From: Rhodamnia argentea
Taxonomy: Eukaryota > Streptophyta > Magnoliopsida > Myrtales > Myrtaceae
DNA length: 64,000 nt
NCBI RefSeq assembly: GCF_020921035.1
Contig: NC_063156.1
Span: forward strand, 10,490,501-10,554,500
Direction of reading: 5' to 3'
The notes under the pieces are model-generated. The model saw only the letters and a list, made by a program, of their open reading frames with translations. It ran no database searches and was not told the DNA's origin. A program made the translations under genes and the position numbers. Within the stretch, counting starts at the first letter, position 1. The number at the start of each line of letters is the position of its first letter. Below, one piece after another: positions 46,001-58,377 of the stretch.

Positions 46001-47147
46001 ATATTTCCTGTCCAACTGGTTTTAACATGGAGATTCTGTTGCGCTGTCTTCTTTGGATGGTGGTTGCATGAAAGAATTTGGTATTTTTGTCTCCCCATTT
46101 CAGCCAATTGATTCTCGATCTAACACCCCAATACATTTCTTCCCTCCTCCACAGATTCTCAATTTGGTTTAGGATCTCCTCCCTCTTACTGCTATTCTGA
46201 TTCGGGTTTGGTTCATTTGTCAGGGATTCGAGTTCAAATTTCAACTCTTGGAGACACTTTCGGCTGTTTGGAAAGCTTTTTTTACTCCATTTCTCCAGGG
46301 CTTCCGATACTTTTTTCGGCTTATGAACCAAGTCAGCATCTGATTGTTCTACTTTCTCCCATGTTTCCTTGATGACACCTCCGCATTCCTCACTTTCCAT
46401 CCAGAAGGCTTCAAATCTGAAATTTTTTCTTCTTCTAATTCTTTCAGCTGTTAAAGAGAGAACAATAGGACTGTGATCTGAGCCTATAGCAGGCAAGGCA
46501 AAAACCTCCGCCAGAGGGAAAGATAATCTCCATTCTAGGTTACAAACAGCCCTGTCCAGTCTCTTCTTGACTAGATACTCTTCTTCTCTATTATTAGACC
46601 AAGTAAATGCACATCCCTTGCTATCCAGATCCATCATTCCACAACTATCTAGCAATTCTTTGAAAGTTTGCATTCTATAATTATCAGAATCTCTCATTCC
46701 TACCTTTTCCCAATGGTAAAGCGTTTCATTAAAATCCCCCAACCAGACCCAAGGAAGGTTATTTAGAAACCTGAGTTGTCTGATCTTCTCCCAAGTAATG
46801 AGTCTTGCTCGATATGTTGCTGGCGCATAGACAAAAGTCACCCTAAAGGGAATTTTCTGAATTGGGTCAACATACTGAATATCAATATAATTATCAGTAG
46901 CTTCGAAAATTGAAACTTCAGCATCTTCTTTCCATAATAGAGCTAAACCACCACCAACTCCTGTAGGATTAACCACAAACTGTTTCTGCAACATAAGTCT
47001 CTTCCTCACTCGTTGAACCACCCTTTCTTGATTCTTTGTTTCACATAAAAACACTAAGTTGGGCCTTTCTTGAGCCATAATGGCTTTGAGGGCTTGAACT
47101 GTCAATGGTGTGCCCAACCCTTGACAGTTCCAGGAAAGGACGGTCAT
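43016..47147 (-). pseudogene. LINE ORF2 (endonuclease, RT, RNase H), broken
   Basis: Starts MTVLSWNCQGLG. The endonuclease has GDFN at 137-140 and SDH at 223-225. The RT begins near KAPGPDG (about residue 457) and continues past a TGA near 45603 and further in-frame stops near 45425 and 44850, through GIRQGDPISPYLF to LLFAGDSIFF, where the catalytic FADD has become FAGD. Next come the thumb region, a zf-RVT domain (43505-44095) and an RNase H domain (43222-43494, then 43016-43204), separated by three frameshifts. It cannot make an active protein. Confidence 0.88.
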
Positions 47148-48383
47148 TTGTAACCTGGTGGCTTATTCGGGCAAGCCACCAAAGCCCGTAATGTTGGTTC
47201 CTCAGCAGAGGTTACAGGGGTTTCCAGAAAGTTTGCTTCATCTAACAACATAGCCTTCTCATCCCAGTTCACATTTTTTCTTCCTCTTTTAGGCTCTCTA
47301 AGCTTTGTTCTTGTCTGGCTTTCTTTCAGAGTCACTCGACTAACTTGGGTTGAAGGGAGTTCTATCATAAGGGTTCTTTCTCCAGCTGTATCACCCATCA
47401 CTTTGGACATATCCGCATTTGAGGTTAAAGGTTCAAGCTCACTCATCTTTCTTTTGCCTTTCTCTTCTTTAGAGAGTTTGCCTTTTCCTTTCTCCCCAGC
47501 CTTTTTCTGCGATGGATCAGGCAATTTAGAATTCTCTGGGGATTCTGGGATAGACTCCTCCTCCATCCTTCCAGTTATATCTATATCATAGAAGGATTTC
47601 CAAAAGGGGCTGTGGGTATTCATCTCCGTTCGCAACCATGATCCGTAATACATATTGGTATTATCAGCAAAAACTTCCTCGACATATGTAATATCTGAGC
47701 AGTTTTGGGCAAAGTGCCCCATCTTTCCACATGAATAACAATAAGAAGGCAGTCTCTCATAACGGAAGTCTAACCATAGTTCCTTTCCCATGAAGCTGTA
47801 GTAAGCCGGATTCCAGTGGGGATGTCAAATTTAGATTGACCTTAGCCTTACTGACTGTGACACCAACGAATCCTTTCGATTCGATTTTGATAGCCTCAAC
47901 TCTACCAATTCTTCCAGCAATATTACGAATAACTTCCTCTTTTCTAGCTTCCACAGGGAGCCCCAGAATGTGCATCCAGAAAGCACAAGCATCAAAAGGG
48001 AGGCATTGAGGTATGGTGCTAGGGACCCATGGTTTCAGAATCAGCAAATGTCTTGAAAAAGACCAAGGTCCTGTTTCCAGAACCCTATTTTTCTCTTGTA
48101 CAGTTTCGAATACAAAAGAAAATAGACCGACTTCTAGATGAGAACACAATACCTTTTCTGTTTTCCATGCTTTTTTCATGGTGAATTGAAACGCTTGGAA
48201 GTTAATCTCTGGGCTGCAATACAGACGGCCAAATAATGTACGTGCTCCTTCCTCCAAGCTTTCTTTTGTAACAAATTCATCCATTATTGCTTTCTTTGTT
48301 CTAGGCCACAAATGACCTAGTCGACTACACAGGGAAGCCATGCGAGCCTCTTGGTCACTATCTTGCTCCATTTTCTTTAACAT
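47144..48383 (-). pseudogene. LINE ORF1 (DUF4283 and CCHC zinc knuckle)
   Basis: The first 208 codons (48383 down to 47757) carry a DUF4283 domain (WSFSRHLLILKPW, FWMHILGLP). After a frameshift near 47770-47790 the frame continues with a CCHC zinc knuckle, CYSCGKMGHFAQNC, and a basic, Ser/Glu-rich linker. This is the RNA-binding ORF1 of plant L1 elements. Its TGA (47146-47144) overlaps the ATG of ORF2 (47147-47145) as ATGA. Confidence 0.87.
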
Positions 48384-48593
48384 CGGGTAAGGATGCGCAG
48401 ATGTGTAAGGGAATTTTCAGTGGGGTAAGGAACAAACTGCTTCTGTGTACAGCTTCATTCCTAGATCCAGGTTGAAGAGTTAGGGTCGGGGATTTGCTAT
48501 GAAATGAAAAGAGATGCCAAAGATGATTTCTGGGTTAATGAGGTTCAGGATTTATAGTTTTGGGGGTGGATTGATAACGTACTTTGATTGCAC

Positions 48594-49150
48594 CGGCTGC
48601 ACAATCAAAGTAATGTTAGGATCATGCCACGCCGCTTTTGCCTGTCAAGTATGTTGCTAGCTGTCCTAGTTAAAAAGGCTGAGACAGGAGGTTTCTACAG
48701 TGCGGACATCGTGGACGAGAGTAAATCAGAGAAGGGAATATCGAGTGGAGCATGCTCAAGGACGATGTTTTCGCCTTTGGCAAAACTCTTCTCCACCTTA
48801 TCTGCGTACAGAAGAGCACGGAGTTTGGTCTGCTAGCAGATGAAAATCTCAGTTTGGAAAAATGGATTAGCCAGATGATGAACGAGAACAAGTTGGAAAG
48901 TGTGATTGATCCTAGCTTGTGGGGGAACTATGTGGAAGAAGAAGCAAAGCAACTAGTCCAATTGGCATTGTTGTGTGTGGATACTAATCCATCAGTCCAA
49001 CCCGATCTGTCTCGAGTAATCAGAATGCTCGGAAACCAATTGCTCAGGCAGGAGCAGGATCTCAGCAGTCGGCACAGTTGGAGTAGAAACAGTGATTCCA
49101 CCAATTACTACTCTTTCCCTCCTTCTCCTTCATCCAGAATTGCTCTCTGA
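48594..49150 (+). pseudogene. K11, 3' part
   Basis: Resumes at the codons for LHNQSNVRIM and runs, after the loss of the activation-segment region near 48750, into a C-lobe frame (DDVFAFGKTLLHLI onward) with a variant tail (SSRHSWSRNSDSTN, YYSFPPSPSS) and a stop at 49148-49150. The catalytic loop reads MPRRFCLSS. Together with 42523-42967 it forms one interrupted gene that had already lost key residues. Confidence 0.83.
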
Positions 49151-51052
49151 CAGGCACAGCGATACTACATCTGGATCAACCTTCTTTCATATTCAGCATC
49201 ATCTTCCGCTTCCACTGACTCCGCTAATCTTGTGTTATGTGTTTCATGTAAGGATTGCAAGCTTCTGAGCGAAATCGATAGTAAGAATTCAAAAGACATT
49301 AAAAAAAGGCGACGATTTAGCCTATCTGAGTATCTGTGAATGAATGTCAAACTACGTGTAGTTATCACCAAATATCAGTAAGTCAATTTTCAAATTCTTC
49401 AAAGCGCAGGGCCCTCAACTAGCATATCGATATGTTAAGTATACTTTTACACTATGTAAAATGTTTTTCAGGGATGTAAGTGAAACTTAACTACCATGGG
49501 GGATAAATTGACTTGATCCTTGTGCTCTGTACTCCTGGACGACTAATTCATCCGTGCTTTTTCCCTTTTTTGGCAACGCAAGTTTTCTTCCGAGACGACT
49601 TTTGCAAAGCCGTCGTGATCGACAATGAGGGAGGACAACTCAACTGCTGAGAATTAGACTTGTTAGCGTTTTTTATGTTGAGGACAATGTAGACACTTAG
49701 CGCCTAGAGGCGGAGGCGAATTCGCGAGACTTGGCTTTCAAGTAGTTTTAAGTTTGTGACCAGACATGGTTGTATTTGTGGATGAGAAATTGAAGGAGGA
49801 GATCATGCGGGGAGGGAGGGAAGCAAATTATGCAATGGTGCTAGTAAACATGTCATCTTCACCTCACTTGCCAGTTGATGGTTTTCCTGTGGCAGGGAAT
49901 TCAGGTTTGTCCATGATTTTCATATTCGAACGCTTGGATCTTTCACCTTACGAGACTTTTAAATTAGCATTGGCAGAGGACCTTTGCAGTGGCCATTTAT
50001 AGATGAAATTTTTGTCTCTGGACCTTATGCGGTCAACTCAATCTATAGTGGGAGTATGCAATGAAGCAGAGAAAAACCTCCCAGGCGGGCATTGTGCTTC
50101 CTGTTAGATTGATTTTTTTTCTTGGTTTTTTAATGAATTAAAGATTAATCGACCTCGTATATGTTTCGACTTGATTAATGTTTTGGCGATTCGTTGGTGG
50201 AAATCATCCCTTTGGCTCATTGCAACCACTTTTAAAAAATTAGGGTCATTACCGGTTTGAGATTCTTGTGAGACTATAATTAGTTCAGGGTCTATATATC
50301 ATGAATACCAATTTGAGATTATTTTATGGTATTAATCCATAAAATTAATCAATTTAGTACTCTTTCCATGCGAGTTCCATCTAACAAGAGGTTCAACTTC
50401 ACTAATGCACATGCAACTGATAAAAGCCCAAGTGAGAATATGATGACTCCTTATCCTATTTAACCTAATGGGCAACAAATTTATCCTTAGTTTTACTAGT
50501 AATCTTAGTATGCGCAGTCCTTTTGAGTAAATTGATATTTCTTGAGCTCATAGAACATAAATGGAACCATTCAAAATGATCGGAGTGGGCATTGAGATTT
50601 TTAATTTATCCATTATAAGCACTTTACCAGTATAAAAACAGAAAAAAAAAAATGAAGAAACCAGTACGTTGTAAGCATATGTGTAGAAAATAAGGCCGAA
50701 AATGGATTCAGCACGTCGAGATAACTTTGGAACCGATCACAAAGCGCCAAAAACCAGTTGAAGAGTGCACGAACAGGCTAGAAATGGGAAAAAAAATCAG
50801 TCTAGCCGGTTTGATTTGAACTGGTCATTGGTCGATCAGTGCAAGTCAATGGTTAGTCAACGATCAATGGTCTTCGGTCAACAGTCAGGGGCGATGTGGC
50901 GGATGACGTGGCGACTTGCTAGTGCGGCAACACATGTGGTGAAGGATGTTGTTTTGTGGACATGTCGGATGACGTCACTGATGACGTGCGTAACACCTGC
51001 AGTAGAGGTCACACATCAGCACACGGATGTCACTCTCAATATGCTGGCGTGT
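49151..51052. other. Intergenic region between K11 and K12
   Basis: About 49900-50050 resembles the 'gcagaagacctctg' module behind K7, K10 and K15. About 50080-50620 matches 37420-37980. About 50770-51020 is GC-richer and carries a cluster of TGACGT hexamers and GTCAA/GGTCAA motifs. No supported gene; the frame at 49766-50002 has no recognisable relatives. Confidence 0.4.
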
Positions 51053-51357
51053 GACGACAATCTCGGTTTGGAAGGATGGATTGGTGGATTTATGAAAGAA
51101 GAACAAGTTGGGAAGAGCGATCGATCCCAATTTGCAAGGAAACTAAGTGGAAGAAGAAGTAGAGCGATTAGTCTGATTAGCATTGTTTCGCACAGATGGC
51201 GATCCATCTGTTCGACCGGAGACATCTGAAAATGTTAGAATGCTCGAAAACAAACTCCTTTGGGCAGGATCATAGCAGAAGGAGCAGTTGGAGTCCAAGC
51301 GAGCACGATTCAACTCCTTACAACACTTTCCCTCCTCCTTCTCTTCATGGGAAATGA
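51053..51357 (+). pseudogene. K12, 3' kinase fragment
   Basis: Begins with the GLEGWIGGFM segment of the C-lobe and continues, out of frame in places, through a decayed 'gatggcgatccatctgttcgacc' block to the tail and a TGA at 51355-51357. The first two thirds of the gene are missing. It resembles the K10/K15 subgroup. Confidence 0.75.
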
Positions 51358-52272
51358 GGAAAATTGCATAGGAAGTCTTAAAATTTTCAATTATTTCAAT
51401 CAATTCCTAAGTCTTCTTTAAAATGTACAATCAAGTCATTTCGATTAAAAAAAAAAATTAAAATTGCCTAAGTGTCACCTAAAAAGATACTTATGCTAGA
51501 TCGTCAACTTGCATTTTTCAATTTATGACTTCATTGTATTTTTCGATAAAGATTTATAAACCTATTAAAAATTTTAAAACCCGATTGCACTTTTTGATGA
51601 AGGTTAGGGCTCAATAACATCCGGTAGATAAGGTTTAAGACTTGAACGGCGACTTTCCCTTGGACATACTTTAAAACCTTCTTTTTTTAGGGTTCTCCTT
51701 TCCTTACATTTATATGTTTGTTCCACTTTTGTTTCAATGATCTTTCTTTTATGGCACACTCGTCTCTGTAATAGTGTGAGACGGCTCACTTCTAGATTGT
51801 TCTAGAATAGTGAAATGGTGGGGTTGAGGTTCTCGACTCTATTTCAAAGAATTGGCCAATAATGACCACTTTTCTTCAAAAGCTATAAATTGAAAGAGTT
51901 ATTCAAAGTGCTGCCTCTTAATCTATCATGCTAATTGAACGAGTCATCCGCCTCTCCATTTATGCGTTTCCACGCTTTATTCTTAGATCAATCTGACCCT
52001 TTGTGTGAGGTGGCAAGAACCCCGTCTTCGCGTGAGGGTGAATAGGTCAACCACCGTGATCCATCTACTTTTGATGCAACAAAATGATATGTTCTATTGC
52101 CGCAAAAAAAAAAAAAAAAAAATATTGATAAAAAAAATAATTAGATGAATAGCTTCGGTTAGAGCCTCTTTTTTTTTACATCTATTATGCCCCCAAATTG
52201 TTAGACCTATTACCCAAGAAAAAAATTCCAAATTTAACTCTTGTTCCAATTTTACATTTTTTTTCTTCAATG
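51358..52272. other. Intergenic region between K12 and K13
   Basis: AT-rich. A foldback-type 'caattcctaagt' repeat stretch occupies about 51380-51620. A 21-bp A run lies near 52106. About 52125-52265 matches positions 1-130 of the window (left arm of the foldback element). No gene. Confidence 0.4.
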
Positions 52273-52372
52273 GGATCCTTGTTCAAGGAGTAGTTGGAGT
52301 CAAAGTGAGTATGACTCAACTCCGTACTACTCTTTCCCTCCTTCTCCTTCTCCTCTGGGGATTGCTCCATAA
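52273..52372 (+). pseudogene. K13, solo tail fragment
   Basis: Only the last 33 codons of a kinase copy are left, the SSRSSWSQSE region through the Pro-rich end, with TAA at 52370-52372. Upstream it is fused directly to a piece of foldback element, downstream the normal unit flank follows. Confidence 0.78.
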
Positions 52373-52954
52373 CTGACCTGTCGATACTACATCATCACCA
52401 TTGCCTTTTACCTTCAATAACAAAATCAGTTTCTATGTTCATCTCTTCCTAAACTCTATATGCTCCTCTTCACTTTCATTTGTATGTTCTGTAATACTTT
52501 CCTACAATGTAATTACTGCTATCTTCTTGCAGGCTCTAGTTGGCACTTCTAAAATTGGGTACACACTTTGCACAATTCACACCTACCCGGGCCATTCTGT
52601 GGAATCTCCATTTCGTCTTAATTTAGTAGATTATCTCCTATTCTCGCGGGGAGGCAATGACAAGAGCGATGACATTATTAACCTTAACCTCCTTCAAACA
52701 ATCAAGAGGTGCATAGTACGATTCTTCATATCTACACCTCTCTCGAGCTTTCACTAACTGTCACCGAGTTGGAGAATGAGGAGACTCAGTGCTAAATGTT
52801 GTGTTGTGCAAACGGATCGTGCAGTTGTGAGAGGTTTTAATGACGCGCTTAATTGTGTGATTGTGCATTTTCTTCACTATCTCAAAGAAAAACTACTCGG
52901 GTAAGGTATTGAGCTTCCAATCAGATTGATGTGTTTTTCAATGACTTTAAAGAT
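52373..52954. repeat. Duplicated 3' flank of K13
   Basis: Matches the flank behind K1 and K8, including a shortened form in which 'gcaggctctagttggcacttc' is joined early. It is interrupted by the second LINE and resumes at 55101. Confidence 0.5.
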
Positions 52955-55100
52955 TCTCGGATGGAAGAATTATTGAATGCCAAAATCTGATAATGTTACT
53001 AAATCAATATTGCTACGCCTCGTGGCAGGCCATAAATCTGAACAAATCAGGAGTTTCCTTTAGTGCAGATTGCCCACCAGATTTGAGGAGGAACATGGCT
53101 TTGGTATTGAGGGTTTCAGTAATGGAAAAAACTAGCAAGTATATGGGTATCCCCTCTGATTGGGGAACTTCAAAAAAGGACTTGCTTTCCTAGCTGCTGG
53201 CAAGAGTCAACTCGAAACTGGAGGGTTGGAAGGAAAATTTGATATCAAGGGCCAGAAAGGAAATCCTAATTAAATCAGTAGTCCAAGCTCTCCCTCAATT
53301 TGCTATGTCTATTTTCAAGATTCCCATATCCATTTGTAAAGCCATTGAGAGGAGGATTGCTAACTTTTGGTGGAAAGGCTGCGAGACAAAGAGGGGGCTT
53401 CACTGGAAAAAATGGGAGGTATTAAAGGGAGAAAAGATGAAGGAGGAATGGGCTTTAAAGACTTAGTATCTTTTAATAAAGCTATGTTGGGCAAACAGGT
53501 GTGGCGACTAGGTAAACAAGAGAACCCTCTATGGGGAAATTTACTGAAAGGTCTTTATTTTCCTAATAGGAACTTTTGGCAGGCAGAGAAGGGTTCTCGC
53601 CCCTCTTGGGGGTGGCAGAGTATTTGGAGTGGGAGAGATGCAATTGTTCACAATGTCAGGTGGTCTGTAGGTTCCGGAAAGGAAATTAATATCCAGGAAG
53701 ACAAATAGCTGAAGCAGGGTATTATTGGAGGACCAGCTAATCGTAACGACCCTTTAATGGTGGCTGATTTGATAAGGAAAGAGGACTCCTGTTGGGACAA
53801 GGAGACTCTAAGGGAACTCTTTGATGACCAATTAGTTGAGGAAATCTTGGCAATTCCACTAAGCTCTAGAAAAATAGAAGATCGACTAATCTGGACTGCT
53901 AAAAAGTCAAGACTCTTCTCAATGAAAAGCGCCTATATTACAATCCGCAGCAAAGTCAAGGAACCAAGCTTGATTCAGGCCTCAACATCCTACAAACCCT
54001 CTTGGAAATTTTGGCATCAGATTTGGCATCTTCGAGTCCCACCAACGGTTAGAATTTTTCCATGGAGAGTGTGCCAAAACGCTATCCCCACCCGTGAAAA
54101 CCTTTTCAAAGGGAAAATAATTGAAGATGCCTACTGCCCTTCTGTGGAAACAAAGTTGAAACAGTTGAACACCTCTTCCTTCACTGCCCCTTGGATTAAA
54201 GCTGTTTGGAGTCACCCTACAATTAACCTACAACTGTCAGCCAGTGAAACAACTAGAATAGATAGATGGCTTGAAGAGCCTCTCAAGAGGATAGGAGATT
54301 CCCTTCAAATCGAGAAAATTGGAGCAATCCTCTAGACGATCTGGAAAGCCCGAAACGATTGTATATTTAGGAGTAAACATCCCAACCCGAAAGATCTGAT
54401 TGAGATGGCAGGGGCTTTGGTTCGCAACTATGAGAGATGGAATAAAGTAGAAGGGAAAAAAGAGCATAATCGAACTCACCAACAGGCTGTATGGAACCCA
54501 CCGAAGGATCGTCCCCTGAAGATCAATATTGATGCCTCCTTTGAGGTTGGGAGCAGAGTAGCAACGATTGCGGGAGTCCTTCGAGATAAACATGGAACGC
54601 TACTTGAAGGATTTATGAAAAAAAATCCATGCTTTATCATCTCTTCAAGCGGAAGCGAGTGCTCTGGTAGAAGCCTTGGGGTTCTTTAGATCTAGAAGAG
54701 AGGAGAAACTGTACTCATGCTCAGACTGCAAGATGGTGATTGATGCCGGACTTTGAACAGGATGCTGTTCGTTGGGAGATTGAAGCCGTACTTGAACATG
54801 ATGCTGTACCTTAGGAGACTGAAGCGGTCATACTGGAGGCCCGGGGCCATATCCAGAGCTATTCAAAGAGTTATTCAGACCTTACTGTGGCCCATTGCGG
54901 GAGATCTGCAAATCAGGTTGCTAACTGGATTTCTAAGGCTTTCCGTTTAAACTACCTTCCTGTTTCTTGGTTATGTAAACCATCCCAAACTTTATGGGAC
55001 CTCCTGTGTTGTGATGCCCCTGCGTTGGGCTTGCCTTATGTTGTCTCTAGTTGAGAAATAAAAGGGTGTGAGTTTTCTAAACAAAAAAAAAAAAAAAAAA
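52955..55100 (+). mobile_element. 5'-truncated L1-type LINE
   Basis: About 2.15 kb, from inside the RT thumb (LNQYCYASWQAINLNKSG) through SIFKIPISICKAIERRI, the zf-RVT region (about 53990-54230) and RNase H (about 54520-54940) to an AATAAA near 55059 and an A tail ending 55100. The flanking duplicated DNA joins perfectly without it, and AAAGAT at 52949-52954 recurs at 55098-55103 as a short target repeat partly hidden in the tail. Several frameshifts and stops. It belongs to the same broad family as the LINE in K11, on the opposite strand. Confidence 0.87.
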
Positions 55101-57894
55101 GATAAACCCATCTCGAATTTGTTTCAATGGCGGGAATCGTCGCTTTGGCTCATTGCAATCATTTTTAAAAGATTAGGGCCATTACCATTTTGATATTTTT
55201 TGTGAGACGATAAATAGCTTGCGGTATATATATGGTGAGTGCTAATTTTTAATGGTATTAACCCCTAAAATTAATCAATTCAATACTCTTTTCATGCGGG
55301 ATCCGAGTGTAAGGTTCGGTGCCCTAACGCACATTCACCCAATAAAGCCCCACGATGATTCGTCTGGACATGGAGTAGACTAGAATGTTCACAAATTTGT
55401 AGGTCGTAGAATAGAAAACCATTGAATTGTACTCCTCAATTCGTTGGTTCATAAACGACTAGGAGGTTTTCTTTTCTGGACGGAGAAAGAAAGAAAGAAA
55501 GAAAGGAATTGGCAGTCCTTTTTTTCCTCTGTAGAGACATATTTTTCTTTCGTGACTCAACAACGTAAATTACGGGATGAGTTGATTTTTGTAATCTCTC
55601 TTGATAAGTTAGTACGCGGTGGAATTTGCAATAACTTCACAGGACGAACCATTTTCTATGGAGGTAAGTTTCAAAGAAACTGTGCATTATCTGCTTCTTG
55701 ACTCAATCCCAACATGTGGAATGCTTCTTGGCCATGGACTCCTTCAAATCCATATTTTTCCTCGGTCTTCCTCGTTGTTATTTGTCCTTAATATTAGCAG
55801 AAGACCCCTTTTGTGGCCCCTTATGTTTGAAATTTTGTGTCCGGACCCTATCAAGTCAACTTTATGGGTGTTCGAACCCCCCAAAAAAAAGTATTTATGC
55901 GTAGGACGACTATTAGGTCAAAAAATTAAATTCTACATACAAAGCATCTTGTACCAAAAAAGTATGCATCAGCGCAAGTAGTACCACATCAGCGTCGGGA
56001 ACTAAAAATAGGTTTATGGCTGAATTGACACAATTACAATATATGTATATGACTTTTTTATTACCTCTCGGACGACGTTATGCAAATTATTCATTTTTCG
56101 TGAAATAAATGGGGGCTAAAAATCGCAAAATTGCTAGGAAACATGAATTCGATTTGGTTATCTATTCAGCTGTATATTAAAGATATTATATGTATCTTTC
56201 ATATAACAAAGGACTCATGATCTTTTGTTTTTTTTTTTTTGGCGAGACTTATTGGTTCCTTTTTCAAAGGCCAGACTCGTTGAAACTTTAGTAACTTATG
56301 AAAATTTCATGCTCTATATGATAAGAGCCCAGCTAAGGAAACTATGCGGGCATTCTTAAAGATGACGGTAGATTCTGGACCAGAAGATCTATTCGGCAAG
56401 CCACCTGCCACTGGCAAGTTCATAAAGCTGCGGAGTTGACCATTGAGAAGTAGGTCTAGCAAATTTTCTAATAAAGAAAGGGGGAAGGAATTAGTGATGG
56501 GTATGGTTTCAAGTGGAACAGAGAGCAGCAGAAAATTGGCCACAATCATTATATTAGAATTCTGTGCAAAGTTATAAAATTAAATTGACAAAATTCGAAA
56601 GTTTTTTTTTTTTTCGGTCGGAACAAAATTGAAAAATTTGAGATTGAATTAACAGCCGTATAATAAATTTAGAATTATGACTGATTGGATAAACTTCCTC
56701 AACTCACGGTCTTCTCATAATTGCAAAGATATGCTTCCTGATAATTTTCGCGACTTCATGGGGATAAAGATGCCATGAGACAATCAATGACATTGTTAAT
56801 ATGCGCTTAAGTTTCCTAATAATCCAGTTAGCAATCCCTATATTTCCTCTAACCTCCGTTTTTGTTGCTTGTGGCCGGTTATGAGCGGCATTTGTCCATG
56901 TGCGCATCAAATCTTGCTATCTCTTTCTATACATGTATTCGCATAAATTATTCTAACGCCCTGGATTTTGATGAACATTGGAGTGGCATTCTAAATGACA
57001 TTTTGATCGCAAATGTGGTTATTATTACTAGATATTAGATACATAGGGATAATGTAATCATGGTCCATATACTCTTATCCACAATTATCCCGCTACTTCT
57101 TTTTTTTTTATTATCAAAATGGTTCATGTACTTTTCAAAAATGTCCCCCCATTAGCCCTCCCCTTAATTTAGTCACTGTGATATCAAGTTGGACACCACA
57201 GGACGTGTCGTGGTGAAAACTGTTGAACAGTACGTCGATCATTATTCTGGAAAAAGAACTAAAGTAAAAGGCAAAACTTCAAATTTTGGAAAAAAAAAAT
57301 GCAGAGACCGCTGATGTCATAATCCAAGATAAATATCAACATGTTTCTTCTATTCAACCGGGGATAACTGACTAGCATTTAGATGTTAATGCACGCTAAG
57401 GTTGTAGACATTTTGCGGGTGGACAGTGTTTTGCCCTCTAATCTTCAGGATGCAAGGCATCAACTAAGGTTGCATCATCTAATAATGCTTCGCTTATTAA
57501 TCGAGGAAATTCCAAGCCGCTGCCAATCCCATCTCTGCCTGCATTTTCAAATCCGCGTCTCAGCTTTTCAGAGGAGGATTAGGATATGGTTGGACTAGTT
57601 GGTTTTTGACTTTCTTTGCTGCGAGGAAACTCATACGAAGCTTTCACGAAATTTCAAGAAATACTAGGGGTGCACCTTCCTCCTCGCATTCCTGAGACCG
57701 GAGACTCTCTACTTGCCGAGCCAATTCCATGTCTGAATCAAATTGCTATTCTTTGAATTTGATATGTAGTCTTCTTGTCCTCCAGGAATTTTAATCATTT
57801 AAACAAAAACAAAAAGAAAGAAGAGAAAGGGGAATTCGCACGTAGATGCTATGGACGTCCTCGCAAATCGGATCTTCTGCGTTCCAATATTTGT
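55101..57894. repeat. Segmental duplicate A2 (pair with 31531-33975)
   Basis: The first 290 bases finish the unit flank that the LINE interrupts. From about 55390 to 57880 the sequence follows 31540-33960 closely, without the MITE-related differences further left. The - strand 68-codon frame at 56704-56910 is the counterpart of 32801-33007. No recognised gene. Confidence 0.65.
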
Positions 57895-58377
57895 GTCTTC
57901 ATACTATATCATAGTAAAGATTTCTACTTCATTGTTAATGCAGTTGTTTCTTGTTTTCAAGGATCATCTATTAAAAATTGCAATACGATCGATCGACATA
58001 TATAACGCACGTGTTCCAAATTCGGGGCAAAATTAGAAGAATGGATCTTCGAGGACACGCAAAAGTCAATAGCTTTTTCATGCGAATGTACAGCCAATGT
58101 AGGTTAAAAAAAAAGAAAAAGAAAAAGACTAGTACTCTTCCCAATGAATGACGGTGGAGAATTATGCAGAATTTAGGAAGCTTCCAGGCAAATGAAATTG
58201 AAACCTCTCTCGCTCTCAATTTCCACGAAGCTGCAATCCAACGACTTTCCCTACCCTTTCGTTCGTTCATTCACACCGACCAAAAGCTGTCGGGGGTGAG
58301 ACGCAAAATCCCAACTTTGAGTTATAAAAAAAAGCAAAGTCTCTTGGGATATGCAGAGGGTGCTCCCTGCTTGAAAG
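57895..58377 (+). promoter_or_regulatory. 5' flank and leader of K14, with G-box
   Basis: Closely matches the K9 flank. CACGTG lies at 58008-58013, 365 bases before the ATG, and CCAAT at 58094-58098. The leader before the ATG (from about 58238) is nearly identical to that of K15. Confidence 0.5.

Larger units (their letters stand above)
42968..48590 (-). mobile_element. L1-type LINE inserted in K11
   Basis: A nearly full-length plant L1-like LINE on the - strand, poly(A) as the T run at 42968-42984, ORF2 at 47147 down to about 43016 and ORF1 at 48383 down to 47144, with about 200 bases of 5' leader. Order of domains: DUF4283 and zinc knuckle (ORF1), endonuclease, reverse transcriptase, zf-RVT and RNase H (ORF2). 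Several frameshifts and stops make it inactive. No clear target duplication is visible; the 5' border is approximate. It splits K11 between the codons for GAARGL and LHNQSN. A related, 5'-truncated element lies at 52955-55100. Confidence 0.9.

Noticed and set aside
58297-58360. Possible 5' leader intron (gtgagacg to tatgcag) before K14, K15 and K9
   Set aside because: The donor GT is not kept in K4 and the spacing is short; plausible but unsupported without transcripts.
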